DNA of 64,000 bases, taken from NCBI GenBank assembly GCA_022393335.1, contig JAJEKB010020950.1:288557-352556 (forward strand), given 5' to 3'. The stretch is from Macrotrachela quadricornifera. Taxonomy: Eukaryota; Rotifera; Eurotatoria; Philodinida; Philodinidae. The notes under the pieces are model-generated. The model was not told the DNA's origin and ran no database searches. It saw only the letters and a list, made by a program, of their open reading frames with translations. Shown here piece by piece: positions 35,401-46,560 of the stretch. A program made the translations under genes and the position numbers. Numbering within the stretch: position 1 is the stretch's first letter; every line of letters starts with the position of its first letter.

Positions 35401-36637
35401 TAATTTTTCAATGACTGTTTTAATACGTGATATTTAACAATGTTCAATATATGTCTTTAGACAATTTTAGACTACTTCTATCAAGAAAAAGTCCCCCCTC
35501 CCTAATTTATAGCTTCTTTATATTTGAGAAATCATTGATATAGACATCAATAAAGTATGGTATAATAGTACTTTTCTTTACAGCAACTGAGAATTTTCTC
35601 TATTCGTTTCTATCAGATCAAATAGAGTGAAAAACAATATTATAGAAGCTTTCTTCTTTTCTCACAATTCAAAGAAAATGAAAGGCTCATATTAAAGATG
35701 ATCATGTTTTCTCTTTCTTCTAGTACCACTTCGTGCCAGTTTGATAGATATTCCTCCAAATGCCAAATGGAACAAGAATGGTCAAACAGTAGGAGGACAA
35801 AGTCCAACACTTTCTTACCCTGAAGGTTTATATGTGGATGATGAACAAACAATTTATGTTGCTGATCGTCGAAATCACCGTATTGTAGCATGGAAATATG
35901 GTGAAACAAATGGACAAATAGTGGCTGGTGGACATGGAAAAGGAAATAGTACTCAACAATTGAATAGACCAGCAGATATGATTGTGGATAAAGAGAGAGA
36001 TAGTCTTATTATTTGTGATGGTGAGAATAAAAGAGTAGTTAGATGGCCTCGTCAAGATGGAACAAGTGGAGAAATAATTATTTCAAATATCTCTTGTTGG
36101 GGTTTAACAATGGATGACAATGGATTTCTCTATGCCATTGACGATAAAAAGGATGAAGTAAGACGATATCGAATGGGTGAATCCAAAGGAATAGTAGTGG
36201 CAGGTGGAAATGGAAGAGGAAAACGTCTTGATCAGCTAAATTGGCCCTCTTACATATTCGTCGATCGAGAACATTCAGTATTTGTGTCTGATTGGGGTAA
36301 TGAACGTGTGATGAAATGGATAAAAGGTGCAAAAGAAGGTATTGTTGTTGCTGGTGGACAAGGATACGGAAATAATTTGACACAATTGTCCTATCCTCAA
36401 GGAGTTCTAGTCGATCAATTGGGTTCTGTTTATGTCGCTGATAGAGATAATCATCGAATTGTATGTTGGCTTAAAGGAGCACAACACGGAAATGTTATTG
36501 TTGGTGGAAATGGTAAAAGAGCACAAGCAAATGAATTTTATGGTCCCGCAGGATTGTCATTTGATCGACATGGTAATCTCTATGTTGTTGACTGGGGAAA
36601 CAACCGAGTACAACGGTTTAATATTGAAATACCATGA
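26496..36637 (+). CDS. Membrane-anchored NHL-repeat protein, proposed 3 exons with an 8.8-kb intron
   Basis: Exons 26496-26656 and 26706-26899 share a GTAAGT...TTAG intron and encode a 28-residue basic cytosolic start, one signal-anchor helix (about residues 29-51, IIVVAVAVITFMFFSVCLWLL) and a Ser/Thr/Asn linker. Exon 2 ends in phase 1 at a GTAAAT donor. The NHL exon 35724-36637 begins right after a strong CTTTCTTCTAG acceptor and needs exactly phase 1, so splicing gives an unbroken 422-aa reading frame. That exon holds about six beta-propeller repeats of the type GLYVDDEQTIYVADRRNHRIV, VSDWGNERVMKW and YVVDWGNNRVQRF, and ends naturally. An AATAAA lies at 36659. NHL propellers bind proteins or RNA; here the propeller would be extracellular. 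The joining is inference: a lost or undetected local first exon is the alternative. Confidence 0.55.
27683..27795 (-). other. Possible orphan exon, charged helix
   Basis: Bounded by an AATTACAG acceptor and a CAA|GTGAGT donor, the minus-strand frame reads ETIAKRILTRNLEKLVG with a following Glu/Lys-rich helix ending EIASSQ. It looks like a single coding exon, but no partner exons were found on either side. A gene fragment or chance are both possible. Confidence 0.25.
27938..28293. mobile_element. TA-flanked mariner-type MITE (356 bp)
   Basis: The termini are CAGGGTGGCCCAAAAGTC on the left and its near-complement GACTTTTGGGCCACCCTG on the right, flanked by TA at 27936-27937 and 28294-28295. 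Pairing extends inward through TTGAATATCTCCCT. No ORF. It lies within the proposed giant intron. Confidence 0.9.
28540..29590. mobile_element. Diverged palindromic element (about 1.05 kb)
   Basis: 28545-28800 pairs in inverted orientation with about 29310-29590. For example ACGATCAGAGTTTAATGTTC...GAATATGAGTTCAGAAAT on the left matches the complement of 29420-29480. The frames 28534-28737 (+) and 29400-29633 (-) therefore look like related peptides (both contain NMSSEILS) but are mirror readings of the arms, not a gene pair. Confidence 0.7.
29755..30374. mobile_element. TA-flanked MITE (620 bp) with long inverted repeats
   Basis: The termini are CAGAGTGACTCATAAATCAG and, at the right, the complement of CAGGGTGAATCATAAATCAG, flanked by TATA/TA. 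The arms run about 250 bp each, including GATGAGAATTTATTG, CAAGCAGCAATGA and AAGTGTCGATACGTCTCAT. Same CAGnGTG ending class as the 27938 element but otherwise unrelated. No ORF. Confidence 0.88.
30375..31990. other. Intronic or intergenic, nothing recognised
   Basis: Only short overlapping frames on both strands (for example 30641-30826 / 30705-30899 and 31684-31932 / 31749-31982), with no motif or splice support. A small GGGGTTTTATT/AATAAAACCCC inverted pair lies at 31674/31744. Confidence 0.4.
31995..32987 (-). pseudogene. 5'-truncated MULE-type transposase
   Basis: Reading down from 32987: FYQLYTIHGFVCGRTLPLVYCYISG, then PKTVTIDF, an in-frame TAA where a Glu is expected, and KAVENVV, then CFFHFKQSLW. 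Further on come IPEPFVITEFERLRNDCPDS, DFIDYYEDNYIGR, RRTPRFSISMWSCY and TNNSNEGWHRALQ, then a 57-bp intron (32265-32209) and an exon with QQNPSVYESIKDLQ and a basic coiled tail. These are the MULE (Mutator-like) transposase core and its C-terminal region. The exon upstream that should carry the first catalytic Asp is missing; a palindrome starts 20 bp away. At least one nonsense mutation, and the region 32460-32520 does not splice cleanly. Confidence 0.7.
33005..33652. mobile_element. Near-complete palindrome (about 650 bp), family B-like
   Basis: The arms (about 33005-33320 and 33340-33652) are reverse complements with little loop. Paired phrases include CAATATCTCGAGAAGGAAAC, GGTATTCTAGTTACAAGTA, AACGCCGT, and the ends GAGGGAGCATTCCTAGGTGCC and GGCACCTGGGGATGTTTCCTC. 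No coding potential. It sits directly 5' of the MULE relic. Confidence 0.85.
33653..34880. other. Intronic or intergenic, nothing recognised
   Basis: The frame at 33880-34086 (minus) has no known motif. The stretch might contain the missing 5' part of the MULE element, but I could not recognise it. Confidence 0.35.
34888..35140. mobile_element. Short palindromic element related to family B
   Basis: 34935-35010 (AAAGATCTCTATTAGATTAG then TTTTTTGGTTGCTCCTGTCTTAAAAT) pairs with 35055-35125. The left flank TTTCGAATTTCGACTTGAAA matches an internal piece of the 11-kb palindrome, so the two share ancestry. Confidence 0.65.
35141..35723. other. Flank of the NHL exon, nothing coding recognised
   Basis: AT-rich. 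It ends in the polypyrimidine tract and AG that define the start of the NHL exon. I did not find a convincing local first exon. Confidence 0.4.
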
Positions 36638-37142
36638 AATTAATGGGATGAACCGAAAAATAAACTTCATTTATTTTCAGTTATTGATTAAGATTTTTTT
36701 GATTGCTGTGTAATTTCAATTGAAACGAAATAAAAGAATGAAAGTAAATTGATGTATATTTATATTCTTGCGTGCGCCCGACCAGACAGACCTTGGTTGT
36801 TGGAGGCACAAATGCCAACAGCGGCAAGACAATGTACGTACATAAAAGTTCTTTTCGTTGTCTCTGTTCAACAAGAGCAGTATCCCTCTGGGTTGAATTA
36901 AAGTAGAAAACATACATTAATTCAAAGCTAAAAAAAATAAAGAAGTTAACCAGTCGAAAACCGCTCGCATTCTTCATGAGAAAAAATTTAATTTTGGATT
37001 CAGAAAGTCGTAATTTGAGGACATCTATTCTATTATAATGACTAAACATATTTAGGATTATGTACAAAGTTTCAGACTTCCATGGATTACCCATCGTTGT
37101 ATTTTTTCATTTCTTTCGGATTACCCTCACACCATTTTCGAT
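36638..37142. other. Intergenic between NHL gene and mariner relic
   Basis: Contains the AATAAA polyadenylation signal of the NHL gene at 36659-36664. Overlapping minus frames (36681-37094 and 36716-36913) have no motif. Confidence 0.45.
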
Positions 37143-38130
37143 ATGAGTTTTCAACTCTCACATGAATACTTTCGCACTATGATATTATATGACTGGAAAA
37201 TTGGTTTTACATACAACGAAAGCCATACCCGTTTGGTGCAAGCATGGGAAGAGCAAGCACCTTGTGACACCACAGTTCTCCGTTGGTTTCATAAATTCCA
37301 GCGGAATAACTTAAGTGTTGAAGATGCTGCCCGTTCAGATCGTCTTCGAACATCTGTCAACGAACAATAATTGAAAATGATCCTCATGCGACATACCAAC
37401 AAACCGAGGACATCTTGGGCATTAGTGCAACATCAATCAATTCAATTATTCATGATTATTTAAAATTACACAAAGTATGTGCTCGGTGGGTGCCCATTAG
37501 TTATCTAATGACCAAAAACGGTGGCGTATTCAATTTTGTCGATACTTACTGAAGAGATTTGAAGAAGATCTATCCCATCGTGTATTTGGCATTATAACTG
37601 GTGATGCATCTAGGGTCCACCATTATGATTCAGAAACAAAAGAGCAGTCAAAAGCCTAGATGTCAAAAACTGATCCACGACCAACCAGGGTTCACCGAAG
37701 CAAAAGTTCAGGCAAAAGAATGGTGGCTATTTTTTTTATGAAATCTGGTTTAATCAAGTCTATACCATTAGAAACTGATGTAACGTTAAATGTAAGATGG
37801 TATGTTAACACCTGTCTTCCACAAGTCTTTCAAGCTGTATCAGAACAAAGGCAAAAGTGTCGTCTTCGATGTCTCATTTTTCATGACGATAATGCAAGAC
37901 CACATTGAACTTGGACTATCAACGAATTTTTAACCGAAAATCATGTAGAATCATATCCAAATCCTCTGTATTCTCCAGATCTAACTCCCTGTGACTGCTT
38001 CGAAGACTGGTTTATTCGAATACACAAGTGCATTGATGTGAAGGACAGTACTTTGGAAAAATACATTAGAATCAATCTCTGAATATTTGTCGTAAGAGCT
38101 GGCCGCAAAAATTTTGTAGTACCCCATGTA
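37143..38130 (+). pseudogene. Mariner-family transposase relic
   Basis: Across several frames the mariner transposase is readable from start to end: LSHEYFRTMILYDWKIGFTYNES and VLRWFHKFQ (paired HTH), KVCARWVP, the first catalytic Asp in IITGDAS with HHYDSETKEQS, the second in FHDDNARPH, and the third in YSPDLTPCDCF, the D,D34D spacing class. Stops or frame changes occur near 37368, 37467, 37550, 37658 and 37906, so it cannot make a transposase. A right-end-like GTAGTACCCCATGTA follows at about 38115, but no matching left TIR was found, so the 5' end seems lost. Confidence 0.85.
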
Positions 38131-38350
38131 TATATAGATTTGTGTTGAATGCTATGGTTTATGGATTGTACGATTGGCTAGCTAATGCACCACTGCTACT
38201 CAAGCATCAGACCGCACGATGCTGAGCGAAGAATTTGATGATTATAATTTTCTACGATAAATAGATTAGTATCAGCATGAAGAACGATAACTATAGTTCT
38301 ATCAAGTATGAAAAATATTTCTACTTCCAAGGGTGAGGATAAAAATATAA

Positions 38351-38566
38351 GGGTGAGATAAGCTTCCATGACAGGTTTTCACCTTGCTCAAGGATCTTAT
38401 CAAATATTTTAAGATAATCTGAATTAGAAAATACAAAATTTTCCAACATGATTTATTGTTACTTCAAAGAGTAATAAAAAATTGATTTAATTTGTGGTGA
38501 GATAAGCGATTGTTTGATGAGATCCTTGAACAAGGTCAAAAGCGGTCACGATAGATTATCTCACCC
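38351..38566. mobile_element. Small MITE with GGGTGAGATAA ends (216 bp)
   Basis: The left end GGGTGAGATAAGC...GGTTTTCACCTTGCTCAAGGATC and the right end GATCCTTGAACAAGGTC...TTATCTCACCC are reverse complements over about 60 bp. The centre is AT-rich. The flanks contain an extra GGTGAGGATA/CCTCACC pair, so the true ends may lie up to 25 bp further out. Confidence 0.75.
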
Positions 38567-39262
38567 TCACCTCCATCTTTCATTCTACTGTGGTTTTTAC
38601 GATTCAAAGCAAAATGAAAGCGAAATTATTTGGCTAGCTACTTCCTCAGACTCATCAATAATGTAAAAGGTAAAGTGAAGATATTTAGGCGAGGCATAGA
38701 AACATACTGATAAGATATTTAGGTAGAACGAAGAAAGTCACAGATATGATGTCCAGTAACTATGGATAGGAAGAAATTGAGCGCGACAAGTTGAGTTGTT
38801 TATTCAGTTTCGAGGTTACTATTGTGATTGTATTTTTGTAGAACATAGAAGTTAAAGAAAAAACTGCATATCAGAGTATTATCATCAGATCATCAGTGGC
38901 TGTTGTCTATCTGATCTATCGATGTTTCTTAAAGCGATGATACCATTTACTGATATTATTGAACTAGGTATAACGATAATTCTTCTCTTTCATGAACACA
39001 GTTTTCTTATAAATAATCGCTTCATTAAATATGAAAAAATACTTTCATCAAAGATATCATCATGTAACAGTTTATTATCATTTTTTCTCTCACCCTCTGC
39101 TTTGTTTACTTCTATTATCATCGGGTCTATAGTATCTTTTGCATATAAACGCATCAGTAAAATAAAATTGTAGACTCATTTTTACCTCAAACACAGTCCA
39201 CATCTTGGTGTCTCTGAATTCACTTTTCTACGTTTTCTTTTTGTTGAATTTGAGAGACTCGA
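38567..39262. other. 5' flank of the alpha-mannosidase gene
   Basis: No gene recognised; the frame 38922-39173 is hydrophobic and short and has no splice partner. Confidence 0.4.
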
Positions 39263-42200
39263 ATGACGTACATTTCTACCTATTGTGGATTGATACTCGT
39301 TCTCATCACCATTAGTTTCGTGGATGGAACAAAATCATCGAATGGATGTGGTTACGCAGTGAGAAAACTTTGAAAATATAGTATCTGATAAAAGCACTAA
39401 TGAGCTGATTTATTGTAGGCATGCAATTTAGGCGATCCAACTAAACTCAATGTTCACATTGTTCCACACACACATGATGATGTGGGATGGCTAGCAACAG
39501 TTGATCAATATTACTATTCAGGTATAGAAGTTCGTTTCGAATCTTTTAATCAATGTAGTAGATCTTCTGTGTCAATGAATTTGATAATATTTCGTGAGAA
39601 TGAAGAGGGTAGATTGAACTTAGTTATTGTTTGATAAATTCTGTTATAGTAGAATTTCAATCGAATCAGAGTTATTGAATCGATGATGAAAAAAATGTAG
39701 TCAATTTTGATGCTATCAAGAAAATTGATGTATTGAAAGTATTTATATCATTCAGCTAAGTCTTATGTCTATTTAATTTAGAAGTGCAATATATACTGGA
39801 CTCCGTAGTAGCTGCACTGGATCAAAATCCCGAGCGACGATTTATTTATGTTGAAATCGCTTTCTTTTGGCGTTGGTGGAATCAACAAACAGATGACATT
39901 CGAAATAAAGTGAAAGGATTCGTTAATGATGGTAAAATTGCTCCGTTCACGTTGTATTTTTGAATTTCTTTTTTTGAACAGGTCGTCTGGAATTTATTTC
40001 TGGTGGTTGGTGTATGAATGATGAAGCAACACCCCATTATAGTTCGATTATTGATCAGCATAGTTTGGGTGCTGCATTTTTGCGTGAGCAGTTTGGTGAA
40101 TGTGGTCGACCAAAAGTTGGTTGGCAAATTGATCCATTTGGTCACTCACGTGAGCAGGCTTCGCTTTCAGCACAGGTGAATTTTTCATAACGAAAGGCTT
40201 CTTTGTAAATTGAACGATATGATTTCTGTTTTGAGATGGGTTTCGATGGTTTATTTTTCGCACGTGCTGATTACCAAGATAAGGACACTCGTACTAAAGC
40301 AAAAACTATGGAAATGGTCTGGAAAGCAAGTGCGAACTTAGGTGAGTTATCAATTAATGCTTCTCGATTCGAGTTTGCTTTTACTTTAAAGAATCGAGTA
40401 CGAACATAGCTATATTTTAGGGCAGCAAAGTTGGCTATTCACTAATATTCTGTCTCATCATTACGATGCACCAATCGATTATAATGACATAAGAGTGAGT
40501 GAAAGTTTTGTTCATATGTTCTACTCTTTGGTAATAGGCTCTTTCTTTCAATTTTATACATAAACACTTTTAAAAAAAATTTAACAAACGTTTGTTTTCG
40601 AAAAACATCTTAACATATTAAGAACTCTTTCAGAAAGTATTTCTATAACTAAAAATAACAACATATCGAAAAGAGCGCATTAGTGACGAATGATAAGCTT
40701 GTTACCTTTCATTTTTCTTTGACTATTTGTTGGATATTCGTTTACAAAAGCGAAAAATTACAAGCATGTGTTTATTTGTTTTAGGATGACATTCGTCTGC
40801 ACGACTATAATCTTCCGGATTTTGTTCGATCATTTCTTCAAGCTGCTCATGATGAGGTATGGATCGATACTGAATTGTAGAGATTATGCGCTTTCGATGA
40901 ATCTAATGAGGTCTTATTTACATTAAAATCAGCTAAACTTTTCTTTAATTAAATACATAAAACAGCGAATCATCATAGAAGGTGACAGTTTAAAAATGAG
41001 CAATGTACTAGAGAAGATCCGTTATAATTGAAATCCTCGAAAAGATGAAGTAGATTCATTGAGATTTGACACACTTTACAAAATTGAAAAGAACCTCAAT
41101 TTTGTTCTTCAAAAAAATGTAATTCTATTTATGCGATTGGAAAGCTATGTCAAATGGCATCATTTGAATACGAGTCGATCAGCAGAAATTGCAACGATTC
41201 AATAAGAAAATAAGAGAGATTGATGAAAAGTTTTAAAATATCTTTTTACTATATCCATTAGTTCATCAGATCTTATGGGATGATGCAGGCCAAAGTGATC
41301 TGAATTAAAAAAAACGACTTTTCCGCATCATTCATTTCTGAAATGATGAATCACGACGGTCTATAAACGTCGGTTAGCACTCTTCTTTAATGTTTTTAGG
41401 CAAATATCTATACTACTAATCATATAATCATGACGTTTGGTGACGATTTTCAATTCCAAAATGCCCTTCATGACTTTAAGAATATAGACAATTGATCAAG
41501 TACGTTAATGCTGAGGTATATATTTATTTATCTAATCCTTTCATGATCTAAATAATATATTTTACTAAATATAACTTTAGCAAATAAATGGCAGTAATGT
41601 AAATGTTTTTTATTCTACACCATCATGCTATTTATATGCATTGAACAAAGCCAATCGGACTTGGACATCGAAATCAGATGATTTTTTTCCATATGCTAAT
41701 CATCCTCATGGATATTGGACTGGTTATTTTACATCTCGACCAGCATTTAAACGTTATGAACGTTATTCAAACAATATTTTACAAGTAACTAAACAACTGA
41801 ATGCATTAGCTAATACTCAAGCAGCAAATATTATTTTTTATTTAAGTAAGAATTTTTTATTTTTGCATCAATATTACAATAGATTGATTTGTTATTAAAT
41901 ATAGGCGAGCCAATGGGTATTGCTCAACATCATGATGCTGTCAGTGGCACAGAAAAACAAGCAGTTGCTTTTGATTATGCTCAACGAATGTCAGATGGTA
42001 TCGATGCAGCTCAGGTATATTCAAGCGATAATATATTTCATTAATCTAGGAATATCTATTCAATACTATTTAGAATGTTATTAATGAAGCTTATTCAAAG
42101 CTTTTACCTAAATCTGATGAATTGAGATCGAACGCAGCTCAGTTTCTTTGTCAATTATCAAATATTAGTCAATGTCTTGAAATCAATGGACAAGAACGTG

Positions 42201-44142
42201 TAAAAAAAACAGATAATGTCATTTGTTTTTAATTCGTCTTTTCTTGAATAGTTCACATTGACACTTTGGAATCCAACTATTCATCCAGTTGTTCATTATG
42301 CTCGTGTACCTGTCAATGTAGATTATACAGTTCGTGATCCAACAGGACAAACAATAGCTGCTGACGTATTAAAAGAAAAGAATCCAATACTGAAATCTTC
42401 TTTGTTGTATTTTTTTAGCTTATTCCTGTTTCAGAAGCAATACAACGCATCCCTGGCAGATCAAATGTTGCACAAAATCAAACTATTGTCTTTAAAACTA
42501 GTTTACCAGCTCTCGGTTTTAACACGTATTATTTCGAAAAGAAAAGTTAGTTTAATTCAGTAGTATTGAAAATAATAGATTTTTCTTTAATATATAGCTG
42601 ATGAAAAACAAAATATAAAATCAAAGGTAAAAATCACGAAGAATGAAGCATGTCTTCTACAAAATCAAGTGAGAGAAGAAAATGATATATTTTTCAATAC
42701 GCTTTTTCTAATTCTCTTTTAGCATCTTCGAGTTGAAATTGATGAGCAAGGCAATCTTCTTCGGATTGTCAATCTAAATACAAGTGTTACTGTACCATTT
42801 ACTGCTCAGGGCTTTTATTGGTACGAAGGTATGTTCATTCCAAACATCAAATAGTTTGTTTATTTTATTTTGTTTGGGTTTAAGGCTTTCCTGATGGTGT
42901 CAGAGAGCCAGATCATCAAACATCAGGTGCTTATGCTTTTCGACCATACAACCAAACTGCACAACCACTAAGCATGTCTCGTACAATGTAAGTTTTTTGA
43001 AGATATTATTTTGTTGTGTATTGATTATTATTTAGTAAATGTATAAAAACACAAACTGTACAAACAGCAGTGATCATTTTCAATAATTGGACAAGTCAAG
43101 AAATAAGTTTATATGATGGTGCAGAAGTTGTTGAAATTGAATGGACAGTTGGACCTATTCCTATTAATGATAATCTTGGAAAAGAAATTATTATGCGCTA
43201 TGATACAGATATTCAAAATGAAGCTAAATATTATACTGATGCAAATGGACGTGAAGTTCTTCAACGAATAAGAGATTATAGACCAACATGGAACTATACA
43301 GTAAATGAACCAGTCAGTGGAAATTATTATCCAATAAATAGTCGAATATGGATCAAAGATCAAACTAGACAATTAACTGTTCTTACTGGTTAAAATATCA
43401 TAGATAATCATATTTTTTATTTTCTTTTTCTTCTATAGATCGTTCTCATGGTGGTGGTAGTATCCATGATGGTTCTCTAGAAATTATGGTACATCGACGT
43501 CTTCTATACGATGATGGATTCGGTGTTGGTGAAGCTTTAAATGAAACTGCATTTGGTCAAGGACTTGTCGTTCAAGGTCGACATATTCTTGTTGTTCAAC
43601 AACCTGCATCAAGTGCTCGCGTACATCGTGTTCTTGCTCAACAATTATACATGCATCCACTTGCTACATATTCCTTAACTCAACAAACTTATGCTAATTA
43701 TTCAGCTGCATATCGTTTAACATGGTCAGCATTAATAGATGCACTACCGCTAAATGTTCACTTATTAACCTTAGATCAATTAGGACCAAAGAATTATCTT
43801 ATTCGTGTTGAACATTATTTTGAATTGAATGAAGATAATATGTATTCACAAGCAGTCACATTTGATTTACAATCCATATTCCAATCAATCGGAACAATTA
43901 ATAATGTACTTGAATTGACACTTGCTGCCAATTTTCCATTATCAGATTTACAACGATTGAATTGGACAACTAATGATGAACAAGTTACACCAATGAAAAT
44001 TAACAGTAACTTTTTCAGTTTAATAAATAAATATTTTTCAAACAAATTATTTTCTCCTTTTTCAGATAATAGTCCATTACAAGCACCAACCATTACGTTA
44101 AATCCAATGCAAATTCGAACATTCAACGTCACAATTATATAA
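39263..44142 (+). CDS. Lysosomal-type alpha-mannosidase (GH38), about 19 exons, one frameshift
   Basis: Exons begin at 39263 (signal peptide, then CGYA), 39419, 39782, 39982, 40236, 40421, 40785, 41400, 41581, 41905, 42074, 42252, 42419, 42598, 42723, 42885, 43036, 43440 and probably 44066, joined by GT-AG introns in agreeing phases. GH38 landmarks: the zinc-binding HTHDDVGW, the nucleophile Asp in WQIDPFGHS, and the zinc-binding His in [10 protein letters not shown], followed by the beta-rich C-terminal half ([29 protein letters not shown]). Family members trim alpha-mannose from N-glycans in the lysosome. In exon 41400-41515 the frame breaks after FKNIDN: one T appears missing near 41492, after which LIKYVNAE continues correctly. 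This is either a recent pseudogene or a homopolymer error. The last intron (44006-44065) is 60 bp and in frame, so it may be retained without harm. Confidence 0.85.
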
Positions 44143-45385
44143 AATTATTAAATTAAATGAAAAAGAATTTTGAATTCATACTATTTTTATTTTTCATTTA
44201 ATCTTTTTTTTTATAGTTGTCGTATTACATTAATTAGAATTAAAAAGAAAACATTCTAAACAGTTCATTTGTTCTTGTATGTCTATGTACGTATGTGTAC
44301 AGTATCAATAAGATTGGATTCAATGTTCACTGAAACATTGTTGATCTTTGTATTACTATTCATATCAGTGACATACTAGTACCAACGTTCATTTGTTATG
44401 CTTCGTAAGAGTAAGATCACGATATCTCTCATATATAATGTTAGAATACGTTCAATACCTTCATTAGATGAGAGTGTAAATCATTTCAAACTTTCTGTAT
44501 GACTACTTAATAGTCTTTGCGTCCTATTAATCAATTTCTGTCATTTACTCTTGAATGTTCTTCAATTGTTACGGTTATAATCGTAACAAAACGTTTCCTC
44601 GACATAGAAATGGGTCTGCAAGATGAAGGATCATAGTAGAAACAGAAAGATTCACGAAGCGGCAAAAAGTAAACAAAAACATGGGTGTCAAGTTAGAGTA
44701 GAGCAGGCAATGTAGAGATTGAACTTAAAGAGACATAGATAAGATCGTTCGCAGTTACACGAATAGGAATCGAAGAGGGCCAGTACAAAGAAAAAGTGCA
44801 ACTAATTATCTCGATTGAACGAAGGATGATGCGTACAGAATTAAAATGTATTTATCCGTCTATATGTCTGTGACAGGTCAACACACATTTTTGGGATTTT
44901 TCCAGACGTATCTAGCAAGGTTCTTGAAATCTTCCAAACGATTCTTCGTCTCAGAGATACAAATAGAGTTCTTGATGGCATCACCGATTTTCTGTAGAAA
45001 TCAACTTCATTTCAATCGAGTAAGCAGGAGTAGCAGATTACAAAAACTTCGAAGAGTGACTACAGGATGTGACCGACAGTGTATTTGACAAAAACGTGAC
45101 AGCAACTCATACAAAAAAATTTAGTAGAAAAGTCAACCTTTTCTTGATTTTAATCGATGTTTTCTCACATTTGATTAGGAATCAATTTCTTTAACTGGAA
45201 TTGCATAAAATCGATTATATCTGATTGATTGTTTATTAATGGATTAAAATCAGCTTTTAGGAGTAATGAATTTTCATCAATAGATGATGATTATTTTCTA
45301 ATTTGAAATCGATTGTCATCGTTTATTATCTAGCGGTATCAATTTTATTTATTAATCAATTATAATCAATAAAGTAGAAATCATC
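44143..45385. other. Intergenic, AATCGATT-rich towards its right end
   Basis: No gene. From about 45130 to 45375 the words AATCGATT, ATTGATT and TTAATCAATT recur in both orientations, a further cryptic short-motif island. Confidence 0.45.
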
Positions 45386-45430
45386 TTAACCCTCATACGA
45401 CCACCTGGAATCCAATGGACCACCACCGGT
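45386..45430 (+). repeat. piggyBac-like element end (single end only)
   Basis: TTAACCCTCATACGACCACC has the TTAA target and CCCT start common at piggyBac-type ends. No matching GGGTTAA end was found in the following kilobase. Weak evidence. Confidence 0.3.
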
Positions 45431-46135
45431 TCCATTTTAATACTCTATGTATATAACAAGAGATCAAATTATACCTCGTTAGGTGTGCTTTATGGACACT
45501 TAATGGAGTATATTGATAGCATCAACAGGACAAATCGAACTGTTGTTTAGATGATTGAAGTGCTCAAACTACATGTGAATGCTTGTTGCCCACTTGGAGT
45601 TCATCCTGACCCCAGCAATATTCATTTTAATCTGTTGTAGTCGTGGCTTTAGATCAAACTCGTTTGCACTGAAAATTTTAGGCTATTCTAAAGACCTTCT
45701 GACTTATACATGGGAAGAATCTTAGATCGAAATTTCGTCATTTCATTTTTTTTGATAAATACCATGCATAGGATAAAACGGCCATAATTCTGGAAGGTAT
45801 GCATTTGGGCCCTTGATCTTCTGTGTGCCTTCTAGTCTCAGCCGGTCCTGCCGACGGACAAAGTATCAAATCAAAAGATTATGATTACTCCGGGCAGTTG
45901 CTTCGTGAGTATACGATATACCATCTCAAACATTCGAAAAATAGAATGCGACAACTAAGTGAAAAAAAGACTGAGTAGATATAACGCAAGTTACTTGTAG
46001 TTCTTTTTGTTCTCCTTGCAGTTAAGTCTTCTCTAGAACCTCTATAGTTGTCGAAATCTGTAAAAATCTTTGATAAATCTTTACATTTTTTTTTATTACG
46101 ATCCTGATTAGGATTCACATTGTCTTGCAAGGTTT
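45431..46135. other. Intergenic, nothing recognised
   Basis: May include internal remnants of the putative piggyBac-like element, but no transposase motif is readable. Confidence 0.35.
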
Positions 46136-46139
46136 GGAA

Positions 46140-46560
46140 GCATGTACTCTTGAAAAGTTCTGAACAAGATCCTAATTGAAGTTTTTCAGGATTAGTCAGT
46201 TTTGTATTCTGATTGACCTTGTTAATTTCTTGTCAAGATAGTGATCTGATGTGGCTATCATTCCTGACACGAAGATCTAACGTAGATGCTGAGGTAAATC
46301 TGATAAAAGCTTGTCAGAATCCTGTCTAGTAATCTGGAGAGGATCCTACCAAGAATATTGAGTAAATCCTGATAGGATACTGTATTTTTAACTCAGAAAA
46401 ATATCTGAGCAGGAACTAGAAAAAATCCTGAACAGGATCTTGTTTTACCTTGAAAAATCCTAGAAACAGGAATTACTAGGATTGGAAACAAGATCCTGAA
46501 TAAAACTTGACAAGATCTGTGAGATTCAGGATCCTAAAAGATTCTGTCAGGGTTTCTCAT
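46140..46560. repeat. Cryptic repeat of AGGATCCTG-like words
   Basis: Variants of ATCCTGA, CAGGATC, AAGATCCT and AGGATACTG recur more than 20 times in about 420 bp, in both orientations. They often make local near-palindromes (CCTGAACAGGATC, CAGGATCCTAAAAG). No frame is open. Similar in style to the 4588-4700 block, which uses a related but different word. Confidence 0.6.

Noticed and set aside
40870..41385. Open-ish stretch between mannosidase exons, thought to be an extra exon or inserted gene
   Set aside because: Stops in all frames, and the flanking exons join directly in phase as expected for the family.
44846..45088. 80-codon plus-strand frame
   Set aside because: No domain, no splice sites that fit, and composition like intergenic DNA.
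45386..45430. Complete piggyBac element
   Set aside because: Only one end is visible and no transposase is readable, so only a possible single end is reported.
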